DNA of 37,949 nucleotides from a virus, in the IMG/VR virus record IMGVR_UViG_3300027736_000106, positions 1 to 37,949 of that record; one strand, 5' to 3'. The notes beneath the pieces were generated by a model, which did no database searches, was not told the origin of the DNA, and saw only the letters and a list, made by a program, of their open reading frames with translations. The translations under genes and the position numbers were made by a program. Positions 14,397 to 22,691 of the stretch are shown in pieces; position 1 is the first letter of the stretch, and every line of letters begins with the position of its first letter.

Positions 14397-14899
14397 GTTA
14401 TTTCAAAAAATGTTCCGTCAGGTTGCACTGTTGCATAAACGGTGATGGTGGCAACTGGAGTGGATGCACATGCACTCTGTGTGCCGGGAGAAATGGTTTG
14501 TAATTTTAAATCGCCTTTGTAACTGACCTTCAAAAGAGCGAATCCAGAACCACCTTGCGGAGAGTACCAACCTGCAAAGCACTCGATATTGTATGATGAT
14601 GACCAAAGACCATCAGTGCGTGCTAAATCCACAAGAACGTTTACACGCTCAAATCCGTTTTTAGACTGGTCATCCGTTCGCCCGTCACCGCCAATTAACC
14701 ATAAAACATACGTCCCACTGTCACCGCATGAAAATCCAACGGTTTCTGAGAACGCCGAAGTCTGTGTGTCCAAGTCAGTCATGTCAGTGCCAGTCCAATC
14801 GTAGGTGATGGCTAGCTCAGTCAACTCGCAGCAAACGCATGATGGCCTACCATTGCGGGTAATGACCTCGTTGCTGAGATTCATTTTTATAACTGGCAT
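14393..14899 (-). CDS. Tail-region hypothetical protein, 168 aa
   Basis: Starts MPVIKMNLSNEVI. Contains TYDWTGTDMTDLDTQTSAF, then GFSCGDSGTYVLWLIGGDGR and a beta-rich C-terminus with PVATITVYATV. The spaced Asp residues could bind metal. Family not recognised. The ATG at 14899 lies directly after the stop of the preceding gene; a start 8 codons earlier would overlap it. Confidence 0.55.
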   Translation of the reverse strand: MPVIKMNLSNEVITRNGRPSCVCCELTELAITYDWTGTDMTDLDTQTSAFSETVGFSCGDSGTYVLWLIGGDGRTDDQSKNGFERVNVLVDLARTDGLWSSSYNIECFAGWYSPQGGSGFALLKVSYKGDLKLQTISPGTQSACASTPVATITVYATVQPDGTFFEIT

Positions 14900-14900
14900 A

Positions 14901-15278
14901 TCAATCGCATTCGGAGGTATCAAGCCAAAGCACAGTCGTTCCGTTGTGACCTAGCACCGATGTCCCAGATCCGCTTGGATTAGAAAGAGCGATCCACTCA
15001 GTGCCGTTATGGTAAAGAATATTGCCCTCGACTCCAGGCGGCAAACTGCTGATCGTGCCGGTCAGAGATATTTTCCTGCCAGCATTGCCTCCTTGCCCGG
15101 TGGTCTTTGTCTCAGCGAGCTGCAAGCCGCTGCTGTGTGCATTGGTATCAACCTCTAGGGCTGAGTGTACAAAGTTAGCCATCAAGTCTTTTGCCGAGAT
15201 GCGGTACGGGTAACCAGCACCACCGATTGCTGGTGGTATCTTTGCCTTCTCTGAAAAATCGATTGGTTGGTTTGCCAT
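14901..15278 (-). CDS. Tail-region hypothetical protein, 125 aa
   Basis: Starts MANQPIDFSEKAKIPPAIGG. The C-terminal half (GNILYHNGTEWIALSNP, VLGHNGTTVLWL) has the NG-T-W repeats typical of phage fibre or collar proteins; the same style occurs at the start of the tail fibre. Probably a minor virion protein. Confidence 0.6.
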   Translation of the reverse strand: MANQPIDFSEKAKIPPAIGGAGYPYRISAKDLMANFVHSALEVDTNAHSSGLQLAETKTTGQGGNAGRKISLTGTISSLPPGVEGNILYHNGTEWIALSNPSGSGTSVLGHNGTTVLWLDTSECD

Positions 15279-15279
15279 A

Positions 15280-15924
15280 TCAATAAATCCTTGTGAGCAT
15301 AATATCTAGCTCGATAAACTTTCCGAAATTCCTTTGCGTTAAGATGGTTGGCTTTGGCTTTTTAAGCGATACGACAACAGACAAATCTTCAACAGTTGGA
15401 TGTTGAAATGTGTAAAAATCATAAAACCCATCAAGACCGTTGCCACCGTATTTCTTTATGAAAGTGACAAAAAAATCTAAGTACTTGATGTAATTTGGCG
15501 TGGTTAAATCTGATTCAAATAACGCAAGCGTTTCCAGTATGTAAACCTCCTCGGCTGGCAAAGTAATTTGATAGAACAAATCAAACAATGAAAAAACTGT
15601 ACCTCCATCAGTTAGAATAACCTCAGTTGCCACTGGATCGGGAATGCTTGTTGATGTCCTGCCGTATGCAGATACTTGAAACTCGGTAAATCCGTATTCG
15701 GTCTGTCTCTCTTGTGGTGCTGGATGGATGTATAACCCATCGACCTGCCCAGCATCGATATTCAATGATGATCCGTTTTGCAATGATGCCCGAGCATTTG
15801 CTACCGATCTGGTAGGGCAGGTTAACACCTGGTCAACTCTCATTAGACCGCTAGCAAATGTTGCCGTTGTCCTGTTTGGCAACTCGATCAGGTTGTCGCC
15901 GTTTGCTGTGTAAATCTGGTTCAT
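15280..15924 (-). CDS. Distal tail hypothetical protein, 214 aa
   Basis: Begins MNQIYTANGDNLIELPNRTT. Lies immediately after the tape-measure gene, where distal-tail or baseplate hub genes are found. The VDQVLTCPTRSVANAR start region and alternating strands fit a structural protein. No family signature recognised. Confidence 0.5.
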   Translation of the reverse strand: MNQIYTANGDNLIELPNRTTATFASGLMRVDQVLTCPTRSVANARASLQNGSSLNIDAGQVDGLYIHPAPQERQTEYGFTEFQVSAYGRTSTSIPDPVATEVILTDGGTVFSLFDLFYQITLPAEEVYILETLALFESDLTTPNYIKYLDFFVTFIKKYGGNGLDGFYDFYTFQHPTVEDLSVVVSLKKPKPTILTQRNFGKFIELDIMLTRIY

Positions 15925-15927
15925 TTT

Positions 15928-18072
15928 TTAAACTCCTAACGCCATAAGTGGCAGTTTTTTATCGATGCTCTTGACCGAGGTATCGATTGATTTTGCGATG
16001 GTTTCCAGAGATTTTGCTGGGTCTTTGCCTTTGCCATCTTGCCCACCGCCTTTCTCACCTTGCTTGCCGGGTGCTAGCTCTTTGTTTCGGACATTGAGCT
16101 TTTCCTTCACCGCGTCACGAAGCTCTCGTTGAGACATGCCTTTGGTGTCGATCTCAAGCTTCCTTGCCATGTCTGAGATCGATGTGCCGAAATCTTTGGT
16201 TGAGTTGGTAGCCTTTTTAAACTCGTCCTGCAGTTGCTGGTTTTCCTCTCTACCTTGCAATATCCGAGATTGTTTTCTGGCTCCGGTAAAGTCTCGCTCG
16301 CCGAGCTTCTCACTAAACTTTGATTTGATCTTGCCACCGGGATCGAGCTTTTCGCTTTCCTGTGCCTTGGCAATGTCAGCATTCATCTGCTGAGATGCGG
16401 TAAGTTGATCTTTTAATTCCTTGGTGATTCCCTTGTTAATTTGCAAGTTGTTTTCCAGGTGCTGACCTTGAGCCGCAACGGCTGATGTCATAGCATCTTG
16501 TAGAGTTGCCCCGCCATCCAATGCTTTTTGCAGTGCAACATAATATTGCTTTTGACCTTCTAATTCTTTGGTCAGTTGCTCATTGCCTAGTCCCTTTTGC
16601 GTTGCAATGTCTGCTTCAATTTCCTTGATTTTCTCAGCGTTGCTGGCTCGCTCGCCGCCGCCTTTTATTTGCAGTGATAGTAATACATCTTCATCATTGA
16701 TTTTTTTTAGTGCTTCTTGATTCTGCGCTTTCAACAACCTCAGCTTCTCGGATTGGAGATCGTTCTCCATTGCGACCGTATCAACGAGTTGAGCAGAATC
16801 TTTCTTTGCTTGATCATAAGCCTGTTTCATCGGAGTCATGGCGGCTTTTATATTTTCGCCCATCGAGGCAAAGCCAGCATTCGCTATCTCAAAATAGTTT
16901 TCTGCTCTTTGTTTGTCAGCCGTTCCAATTAGTAATGTTTTGTATGCTTCATCAAATCTGCCGATTGAGATCAAAAACTGAGCAAGTATTTTGTTCATTT
17001 TTGATGATACCTTGTTGATGATTCCTTCCATCAACGCATCAATTACAATCAAGATCCCTGATTGATCTAGCAGCACAGGGATCGCGGCCATCACGCCACG
17101 GATCGATGAATAGATCGAGTTGATGGAGTCAGCAATCTGCAGCTTGATGCTGCTGAAGATCAAATTGAACGCATTGCCAAACTCGCCCATGTTCACCGCC
17201 TGGAGCGCAGCAGAGAATCCCTCCATGGCGTTGGAGCCGCCGGTCAGAACCTCGCCGAGCCGCATGCCAATCGCGGCGGTGTCGATGCGGGACAGTAGGC
17301 TGGTGACCAGCTCGAGCGCCGGAGCCATGCGATCCATCAGTCCAGCGGCAAACTCCACAAACTTGCCCTTGATGACGGTGATGTTGTCCGAGATGTTATC
17401 GAAGATTTCTGCCGAGCGAGTCATCACCTCTGGCATGCTGCCGAGCTGTGATTTTGCCACGTCGATCTCGTCACTCAGATTCAACAGCACCGGGATTAAA
17501 GCGCCACCACCTCTGCCAAAGATGCCCATGGCTAAGGCTGCACGTTGTGCTGGATCGTCAACTTCCTTGAGCCTCTCAGAGATCATCTTGAGTTGCTCGA
17601 CCGGAGCCTTACCCTTCAAGTCATCAAAGCTCAGACCGAGGTTTTTTAATGCCTCGACATTCTTGTCGCTGCCATTGGCAGCATCGATCATAAACTTTTG
17701 CAGCTTGTTGATCGCTGGGCCGACAGCGTCTGCCGATGATCCAGCATTCTGAAATGCTCGCTGCAACACCATGAGGTTTCCAGATGTCTCGCCTGTCCGA
17801 TCACTCAAATCCTTCAGCTCGCCGCCCATGTCGAGCGCACGGCCAAAGTCTGCTAGGCTGCCAGCAATAGCATTCCCAGCAATGTTGAGCGCACCGAATC
17901 CAAGCGCGAGCGCAGCGCCGGCTTTAACCATCGAACCAAACGATGCCCCAACCGACTTCGATACCTGGTCAACGGTTTTGTTGATTGTCTCGGTAGACTT
18001 GTTGATCTTGGCGACCGTTACCGAATAGCCTGCATCTTCGGCGGAAAACCCAACTGTGATGTTATTGCTCAT
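15928..18072 (-). CDS. Tail tape measure protein
   Basis: Protein of 714 residues, the longest in the phage. The N-terminus is a long helical region (VAKINKSTETINKTVDQVSKSV), then a hydrophobic Gly/Ala segment (AGAALALGFGALNIAGNAIAG), then TMP-type text (GDRTGETSGNLMVLQRAF-like, IFGRGGGALIPVL), and a charged coiled-coil C-terminus. It measures tail length, so the tail should be fairly short. Start ATG overlaps the TGA of the frameshifted chaperone. The order chaperone pair, then tape measure, is diagnostic for long-tailed phages. Confidence 0.9.
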   Translation of the reverse strand: MSNNITVGFSAEDAGYSVTVAKINKSTETINKTVDQVSKSVGASFGSMVKAGAALALGFGALNIAGNAIAGSLADFGRALDMGGELKDLSDRTGETSGNLMVLQRAFQNAGSSADAVGPAINKLQKFMIDAANGSDKNVEALKNLGLSFDDLKGKAPVEQLKMISERLKEVDDPAQRAALAMGIFGRGGGALIPVLLNLSDEIDVAKSQLGSMPEVMTRSAEIFDNISDNITVIKGKFVEFAAGLMDRMAPALELVTSLLSRIDTAAIGMRLGEVLTGGSNAMEGFSAALQAVNMGEFGNAFNLIFSSIKLQIADSINSIYSSIRGVMAAIPVLLDQSGILIVIDALMEGIINKVSSKMNKILAQFLISIGRFDEAYKTLLIGTADKQRAENYFEIANAGFASMGENIKAAMTPMKQAYDQAKKDSAQLVDTVAMENDLQSEKLRLLKAQNQEALKKINDEDVLLSLQIKGGGERASNAEKIKEIEADIATQKGLGNEQLTKELEGQKQYYVALQKALDGGATLQDAMTSAVAAQGQHLENNLQINKGITKELKDQLTASQQMNADIAKAQESEKLDPGGKIKSKFSEKLGERDFTGARKQSRILQGREENQQLQDEFKKATNSTKDFGTSISDMARKLEIDTKGMSQRELRDAVKEKLNVRNKELAPGKQGEKGGGQDGKGKDPAKSLETIAKSIDTSVKSIDKKLPLMALGV

Positions 18073-18679
18073 GCGAATTTTTTGAATGCATCTTCAATTA
18101 AGCGTAGCGAGTCAAAGGACGATGTCTCTCTGGGTCTGTATGTCCGATGGATTCCTTTTGAATACAGGTCACAATCGATGATCTGTAGCCCTGCGCTGAT
18201 GGGTAACTCCTCGAGAATTTCCCTGTAGCCCCAACCAGTTGCCGACGCTAGGTGATAGACGTAGCTTGCAAGCCAGTTGGGGACTGCTAGTTTTTTGACT
18301 CTGGAGCCTGTGGACTAGAGTTTAATGCCACCGATGCCGCCGCCAGGTAGGTATTCATCGCGGTGTTCATCAACTCGACGTAATCGTTTAGCCCGGTGTG
18401 GTACGGCATGTGCGTATCGATCCAATCATCGACAGCATTAAGAAAGTCGGTGCGGTTGTTTACCACCGTACGGATCAATTCTTTCGACTCCGAATGCAGG
18501 TAGATAAACGCAGCGGTCTTGGATGTCGGATCGCCGAAGTCGTCGTCGAAGACCTTGTTGCGCTGTAGCCAGGACAAGCTCAGCCCGGTCATCGGGCGCA
18601 GGATAAACTTGCCCTTTTTCTTTTTGCCGTCGGTCATGCCTTCATGTCTCAATTCTTCGTCGTCTGTTAGTTCTGTCAT
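18069..18679 (-). CDS. Tail assembly chaperone, -1 frameshift fusion (GT-type)
   Basis: If ribosomes slip back one base at the A AAA AAC heptamer (18296-18290), translation passes the TAG and continues for 73 codons, starting LAVPNWLASYVY and including YREILEELPISAGLQ, ending KKFA before TGA. The fusion is about 203 residues and its stop overlaps the tape-measure ATG (ATGA). This reproduces lambda G/GT: a short abundant form and a rarer long form that together fold the tape measure. The extension frame has no good start of its own. Confidence 0.82.
18287..18679 (-). CDS. Tail assembly chaperone, short form (G-type)
   Basis: Protein of 130 residues starting MTELTDDEELRHEGM with a KKKKGK patch, ending PESKN. 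The stop directly follows a slippery heptamer. It lies between a small tail gene and the tape measure, the fixed position of the G gene in lambda-like tails. The protein itself shows no catalytic motif. Confidence 0.8.
   Translation of the reverse strand: MTELTDDEELRHEGMTDGKKKKGKFILRPMTGLSLSWLQRNKVFDDDFGDPTSKTAAFIYLHSESKELIRTVVNNRTDFLNAVDDWIDTHMPYHTGLNDYVELMNTAMNTYLAAASVALNSSPQAPESKN
18290..18296 (-). promoter_or_regulatory. Slippery heptamer A AAA AAC (-1 frameshift site)
   Basis: In the reading frame the codons are TCA AAA AAC TAG, so the heptamer has the exact X XXY YYZ phase. Two bases on, AGCAGT and ACTGGCT (18288-18271) can pair with one bulged G around a 5-base loop, a possible stimulator. 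Confidence 0.8.
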
Positions 18680-18690
18680 GTCTGTATAGG

Positions 18691-19077
18691 TTAGATTAGT
18701 TTGGAAATGGCGAGCTTGGTGGCATCGCTGGCATTTTCCGAGATGGCAACCTGCCGCCCGTTGACCTCGACAACCACCATCTTCGGCGTGGCCTTGATGT
18801 CGGTTATCAGTTCGTCACGGTTTGCTGCGTATGCTCGCAGGTAATTGATGACGTTCTCTGGGTCTTTTTTGGCGAGCGCATCGGCCCCAGTTGTCATGCC
18901 TTGAAATACCGCGTCTGCGGATAGCCCTGCTGCGTTTGCTGGCTCAAACCAGTAAGTGGTCGAGTCGCGACCATCGCGCCGCACCATGCAGGTGAATGCC
19001 ACCTTTTTGAACCCGAGCGTCAGCAGTGCTGTTGCGGTCTTGAGGTTGGACGTATAAAATAATTTCTGCGGAGTCAT
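18691..19077 (-). CDS. Tail-module hypothetical protein, 128 aa
   Basis: Starts MTPQKLFYTSNLKTATALLTLGF; contains FTCMVRRDGRDSTTYWFEP and a C-terminal VVVEVNGRQVAISENASDATK. Family not recognised. Placed between the tail tube gene and the chaperone pair, so it may be a tail-assembly factor. Confidence 0.55.
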   Translation of the reverse strand: MTPQKLFYTSNLKTATALLTLGFKKVAFTCMVRRDGRDSTTYWFEPANAAGLSADAVFQGMTTGADALAKKDPENVINYLRAYAANRDELITDIKATPKMVVVEVNGRQVAISENASDATKLAISKLI

Positions 19078-19085
19078 ATTTGTTT

Positions 19086-19109
19086 GCCCTCAATTTTATG
19101 CCGGAGGGC
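19086..19109 (-). terminator. Stem-loop after the tail tube gene
   Basis: GCCCTC (19086-19091) and GAGGGC (19104-19109) pair around a 12-base loop between the tail tube gene and the next gene. No T-run follows on the minus strand, so it more likely protects the tube mRNA or attenuates than terminates. Confidence 0.35.
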
Positions 19110-19124
19110 GAACGGCAAGTTAGA

Positions 19125-19496
19125 TTAAGTGGTCATCGTCGATGCATATTGCGTGGCGCTGAGAGAGACTTTTTTAAACTCTCCCTGGCTGCTCGACTCG
19201 TTGACGGAATCAACGATGATCGTGCCGCCGCTCAGGCCGCCGGTGTCGGTGGCATTGGCAAGAGACAATAGGGCTGCCACATCATAAGCAGCAGACCCAT
19301 TGACGTAACCCTCAAGCGAGATTGCTGCTGTCAGACCGCTATAGGCCACGGCGACAACATCGTTGACTGCATCACGCACCTCGGTCTTGACCGACTGCAC
19401 GTTGCGAGAAAAACTGGTGAGGATGATATCTGACTCGTTAACGATACCGTACTCAAGATCGGCTGCTGCGGTGCTTTTATAGACTGTTGCTGGCAT
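19125..19496 (-). CDS. Major tail (tube) protein
   Basis: Protein of 123 residues: MPATVYKSTAAADLEYGIVNE, beta-rich with many small residues (SGLTAAISLEGYVNG, GGTIIVDSVNESSSQGEFKKVSL) and no cysteines. Composition, size and position between head-tail connectors and chaperones fit a tail tube protein. Assignment is by context rather than by a recognised motif. Confidence 0.65.
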   Translation of the reverse strand: MPATVYKSTAAADLEYGIVNESDIILTSFSRNVQSVKTEVRDAVNDVVAVAYSGLTAAISLEGYVNGSAAYDVAALLSLANATDTGGLSGGTIIVDSVNESSSQGEFKKVSLSATQYASTMTT

Positions 19497-19538
19497 AGTG
19501 GTTGGTGTTCACCACTTGCCGGATGTCAAATTTTAGGC

Positions 19539-19961
19539 TTAGTTCTGAGGCTGCAAATCAAAGCGCGAGCATAGCACTTCAGCCGTAAACGATACTTCTA
19601 GGATGTTCTCATCCCAGCTCTGCGTGCTGCCCTGGTAAATCCACGAGTAGGTTTTCATGTCATCCAAGGTGGATGATTTCATGTAGCTCGAGTCGCCGAA
19701 TGTTGACTCGATCTGATCGATCCACTCGTCAAGGTCATCGTCATTGTCCCCGCTGTGGACGCGCAATGTTGCGGCGATGGTGACCATCTCGACGTGCTGC
19801 AATGCCTGGCTGTGCGCGGCCGTGTTCGTCACCTCAACAGCTAGTACCGGCAGCTCGATGGCATCGCGCAGCTTAGCGTCCACAATCGTAATGGTGGTGC
19901 TTGGAGTGTTTTGTTGCAGAGCGGCGATGGTTGCTAGTTTGAGCCGTTGTGAGGTGGTCAT
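19539..19961 (-). CDS. Tail terminator / minor tail protein, 140 aa
   Basis: Starts MTTSQRLKLATIAALQQNTPS and has strands (TTITIVDAKL, LPVLAVEVTN) and an acidic stretch (SGDNDDDLDEWIDQIE), like proteins that cap the tail and join it to the head. The ATG overlaps the upstream stop (ATGA); the longer frame to 20006 lies inside that gene. Confidence 0.6.
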   Translation of the reverse strand: MTTSQRLKLATIAALQQNTPSTTITIVDAKLRDAIELPVLAVEVTNTAAHSQALQHVEMVTIAATLRVHSGDNDDDLDEWIDQIESTFGDSSYMKSSTLDDMKTYSWIYQGSTQSWDENILEVSFTAEVLCSRFDLQPQN

Positions 19962-20644
19962 TTGTTTGCTTTCTCGATTGATTTTGCGGTGGTGATTTGC
20001 ATCCACTTGAGGCCATTTCTAAATCCCTGCTGGTGGGAGATGATCACCTCTGCTTCAGACTGGATATTTTTGATGTAGGATGTTGCGTTGGTGATCTCAA
20101 CCTTTGACTTAATATCATGGCCGGTCTTGGTGACAAATCCATGCGCCGCTTCTGCATGCCTGTTGATACGGCTATCAACTCCGCTCATCTTGGGCTTACC
20201 CAGATCATTGCATGCTTTTACCCATGCAGCTTTTGCCCGAAATGCTTTCGCCTGCTGGATTTTTTTATAGTCATTTTTCTGACCGGCAGGAATAAGGTCT
20301 AACCAAGGCTTGCCTTTTTGTTTTCTAAACTGTCGATATGGCACAACTCCTTTTACTCGCGCAGCATTGTGTGCAGATTTAATGTCTCGGGATTCTGGAT
20401 AGGCACCCATGTTGACCCCAAACCAAACGCTATCAATTTGGTGACCGATGCTTTTTACGAATTTGTCTAGCTTGTCGCCTTTTAATCCGTAGGGCTGCAC
20501 GGTTGTTACTAACCTGCGTCCTGCGGATTTTGCCATGCGCTGTAGTCCTTCCTCAGCGGTTTTACCCGTTGCCCTGGTAAAGTCCTCCAGCGACTTGTTA
20601 AACCTAGCAATCCCAGTAGGATCGGTCTTGATGGTCATTTTCAT
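19958..20644 (-). CDS. HK97 gp10-like / minor tail protein, 228 aa
   Basis: MKMTIKTDPTGIARFNKSLEDF start, with basic helices (EEGLQRMAKSAGRRLVTTVQPYG) and a very lysine-rich C-terminal half. Resembles the gp10-like head-tail joining group in its first third. It overlaps the downstream gene by 4 bp. Assignment rests mainly on position. Confidence 0.5.
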   Translation of the reverse strand: MKMTIKTDPTGIARFNKSLEDFTRATGKTAEEGLQRMAKSAGRRLVTTVQPYGLKGDKLDKFVKSIGHQIDSVWFGVNMGAYPESRDIKSAHNAARVKGVVPYRQFRKQKGKPWLDLIPAGQKNDYKKIQQAKAFRAKAAWVKACNDLGKPKMSGVDSRINRHAEAAHGFVTKTGHDIKSKVEITNATSYIKNIQSEAEVIISHQQGFRNGLKWMQITTAKSIEKANK

Positions 20645-20645
20645 T

Positions 20646-20963
20646 TTACTTCGAGTTGTTGATGCTCGTCAGTTCAAATGATACGGACACGGTGCCGATT
20701 CTAACCTTAGAAATCCGATATGCATTCGCACCGATGGTGCATCGCTTTTTGAGCAACAGGATAGGGTTGGCAACATGACTCGGTTGCGCTATAGCTATTG
20801 TCTGGATATCGTTCTCGTAGCCACCTAGCGCCCCTTCATAAGTATGACTGACATCATCCCAAACCACTGGGAAGGATTGCCCATCCACCACCATCGTTAG
20901 TGTGCCAAACAACGCATCTGCTTCGTTGTTGCCGACCAATAAAAAATCATCAACCAGACTCAT
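20646..20963 (-). CDS. Head-tail joining protein, 105 aa
   Basis: MSLVDDFLLVGNNEADALFG, followed by beta strands (TLTMVVDGQSFPVVWDD, SKVRIGTVSVSFELTSI). Size and place after the capsid block suit a head completion or stopper protein of the siphovirus connector. No decisive motif. Confidence 0.5.
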   Translation of the reverse strand: MSLVDDFLLVGNNEADALFGTLTMVVDGQSFPVVWDDVSHTYEGALGGYENDIQTIAIAQPSHVANPILLLKKRCTIGANAYRISKVRIGTVSVSFELTSINNSK

Positions 20964-20986
20964 ACCATTAGGTATGAAGTCAAAAA

Positions 20987-21511
20987 TTAGGCGGCCTTCA
21001 GTCTGTTAAGGCGTGGGCATTGTGGAACCCAGCGCAGCACGTCATCGGTGCGACCTGCGATGTAGCGAGCGCGTGGGTTGCGAACAACCGATCCCTCACC
21101 TCCAGCAGTGACGATCTCGTCGGCATGCTCGATGAGGTGGCGGGTGTCGGTGCAGCGCACTTGCTTGACGATGCCAACGTGCGCTGGGAGAGGGATGGCG
21201 AGCAGTTGCTTGTACCTGGCGCTGAATGGTGCGGAGCTGGGTACGTCAAAGGCTTGGAATGTCAGACCGTGCCATCCAGCGGCCATCAGCGTCTGGATCG
21301 CATTAAATTTGCCGCGACCGGCGAACAACTCACCGTCGAGCGTAATTGCTGGCATGCTTGCCTTGAACCATGCAGGAGCTGCGAGGATGTTACCTTCGCG
21401 GGTCACAAAATCAGCACCGTCCCACATGACGCGCCAGCCGTCAAGCTTCTCGGACATCATCCAGCCGTCAACTGATTGACCTTGGTAGTCGCGGAGAAGG
21501 GTTACTTGCAC
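20987..21511 (-). CDS. ATP-dependent DNA ligase adenylation domain, lacking OB domain
   Basis: Protein of 174 residues with nucleotidyltransferase motifs in order: SEKLDGWR (motif I, Lys22), LDGELFAG (III), FQAFDV (IIIa), GEGSVVRNP (IV) and DDVLRWVP (V, Arg in place of the usual first Lys). It ends 15 residues later, so the OB domain with motif VI is missing and the downstream sequence does not supply it in any frame. It starts at GTG. It could self-adenylate at most slowly, or serve another role. Unusual in a head-tail gene cluster; a terminator separates it from the capsid genes. Confidence 0.8.
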   Translation of the reverse strand: MQVTLLRDYQGQSVDGWMMSEKLDGWRVMWDGADFVTREGNILAAPAWFKASMPAITLDGELFAGRGKFNAIQTLMAAGWHGLTFQAFDVPSSAPFSARYKQLLAIPLPAHVGIVKQVRCTDTRHLIEHADEIVTAGGEGSVVRNPRARYIAGRTDDVLRWVPQCPRLNRLKAA

Positions 21512-21570
21512 GCCTTTTTGTAGGCTTTATTTATAGATTCGTAAAGACAAATCACTGGTATTTTAAAATA

Positions 21571-21610
21571 AAAAACCCACCACCCGGGATGGGTGATGGG
21601 CTTTGTTTTT
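21571..21610 (-). terminator. Rho-independent terminator after the capsid block
   Basis: On the minus strand CCCATCACCC pairs with GGGTGGTGGG (one G-U pair) over a 5-base loop and is followed by TTTTTTATTTT. On the plus strand one C-A mismatch weakens it. It ends the capsid plus small-gene transcript before the ligase and tail genes, or sets their relative level. Confidence 0.85.
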
Positions 21611-21622
21611 ACTATGAATACA

Positions 21623-21814
21623 CTACTTAGTCAGCTTCTTTTTTGGAAGCTCATTTACCCACAAAGCCTTGTTTGCATTAAACACCTCAACGAGGTTGAG
21701 ACTGTAAAGTTTGCAAATGCCATGATTCTTGGATTCGACCACTCCCGCGTCAAAGCTGATGCAAGGAATGATCTTACCTTCAGCAGTGACAAGGATATAG
21801 TTAATTGGAACCAT
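21623..21814 (-). CDS. Small protein after the capsid gene, 63 aa
   Basis: MVPINYILVTAEGKIIPCISFDAG, ending NELPKKKLTK. The ATG is four bases from the capsid stop and the terminator follows, so it is co-transcribed with the capsid gene. Possible head decoration or head completion protein; no family seen. Confidence 0.6.
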   Translation of the reverse strand: MVPINYILVTAEGKIIPCISFDAGVVESKNHGICKLYSLNLVEVFNANKALWVNELPKKKLTK

Positions 21815-21818
21815 TAGA

Positions 21819-22682
21819 TTATGGAGTTAGGACAAGAATTTTAAGTGCCGAAGTATCAGCAGCAACTGCACCGAACATGATGTCATAAGAACACCACAGG
21901 GCGCGGTTTGCGCGACTGCTCCACATGTTCATCTGCACTGTCAACCCAAGGTCTTCAATAAGGATGTTTTCCTGAGAGATCAGATCGTCAGTTACTGGCG
22001 AGCTAAGTGGAATACCAGCGGCCATTGCGATAGCTTCTGGTGATGCGGCAAATCCTTTGATCGTTGCACCTGCACCCGTCCAACGGTTGTTAAAGAAGAA
22101 ACCGTCAAAACCAAAGATGCCAGCATTGCGGCCATTACCAGCAAGGGTGAAACCCTCAAGGGTAGATGGCAGGAATTGTGCGTAGATTGAACCGTCCACA
22201 ACCAAGTTGCGCTCGGAACCATCTTGCAATGCACCCCACAATGTTTTCAAACTTGTAGCAGTTACCAAAGACGCAGTGTCAACATCGACAACAGCAGCAC
22301 CAAAGTTAGTAGTTGTGACAGGTGTAAGTGCAACGTCGATAATTTTGTTAGCAAGTTGACGAAGATTCTTTTCAGCCAGCATCTCAATACGGAAACCTTG
22401 GTTGATTTCGTTATTAGTAAGAGCAAAACTAGCGGAATATTGAGAAACCGAAACAGCAGCATTACTAAGCGTGGTGTCGCCACTTTCAAAGTTTGTTGCG
22501 TTGGTCTGAACGGTAGCACCAGCGCTGCAGATCGGAACCTGTACAGTTGCGCGTGGGCGGAGTTGATCGGCCGAAAAGTCCCGCGCAAATGCTTTGAGCG
22601 GAGCTAAACGGGATGAGAGGGTTGTGATTGCAGCATCGCGGAGCGAGTCAACAATAAGCCCTGCGGCGAAGGTGTTAGCCAT
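21819..22682 (-). CDS. Major capsid protein
   Basis: Protein of 287 residues: MANTFAAGLIVDSLRDAAITTL start, RPRATVQVPICSAGATVQ, the NNEINQGFRIEMLAEKN helix, and a C-terminal half with VTDDLISQENILIEDLGL and MWSSRANRALWCSYD. Length and order after the protease fit an HK97-fold capsid subunit, here without a scaffold part because the protease gene's C-terminal region may provide it. A strong terminator lies shortly after. Confidence 0.8.
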   Translation of the reverse strand: MANTFAAGLIVDSLRDAAITTLSSRLAPLKAFARDFSADQLRPRATVQVPICSAGATVQTNATNFESGDTTLSNAAVSVSQYSASFALTNNEINQGFRIEMLAEKNLRQLANKIIDVALTPVTTTNFGAAVVDVDTASLVTATSLKTLWGALQDGSERNLVVDGSIYAQFLPSTLEGFTLAGNGRNAGIFGFDGFFFNNRWTGAGATIKGFAASPEAIAMAAGIPLSSPVTDDLISQENILIEDLGLTVQMNMWSSRANRALWCSYDIMFGAVAADTSALKILVLTP

Positions 22683-22691
22683 GGTTGTTTA

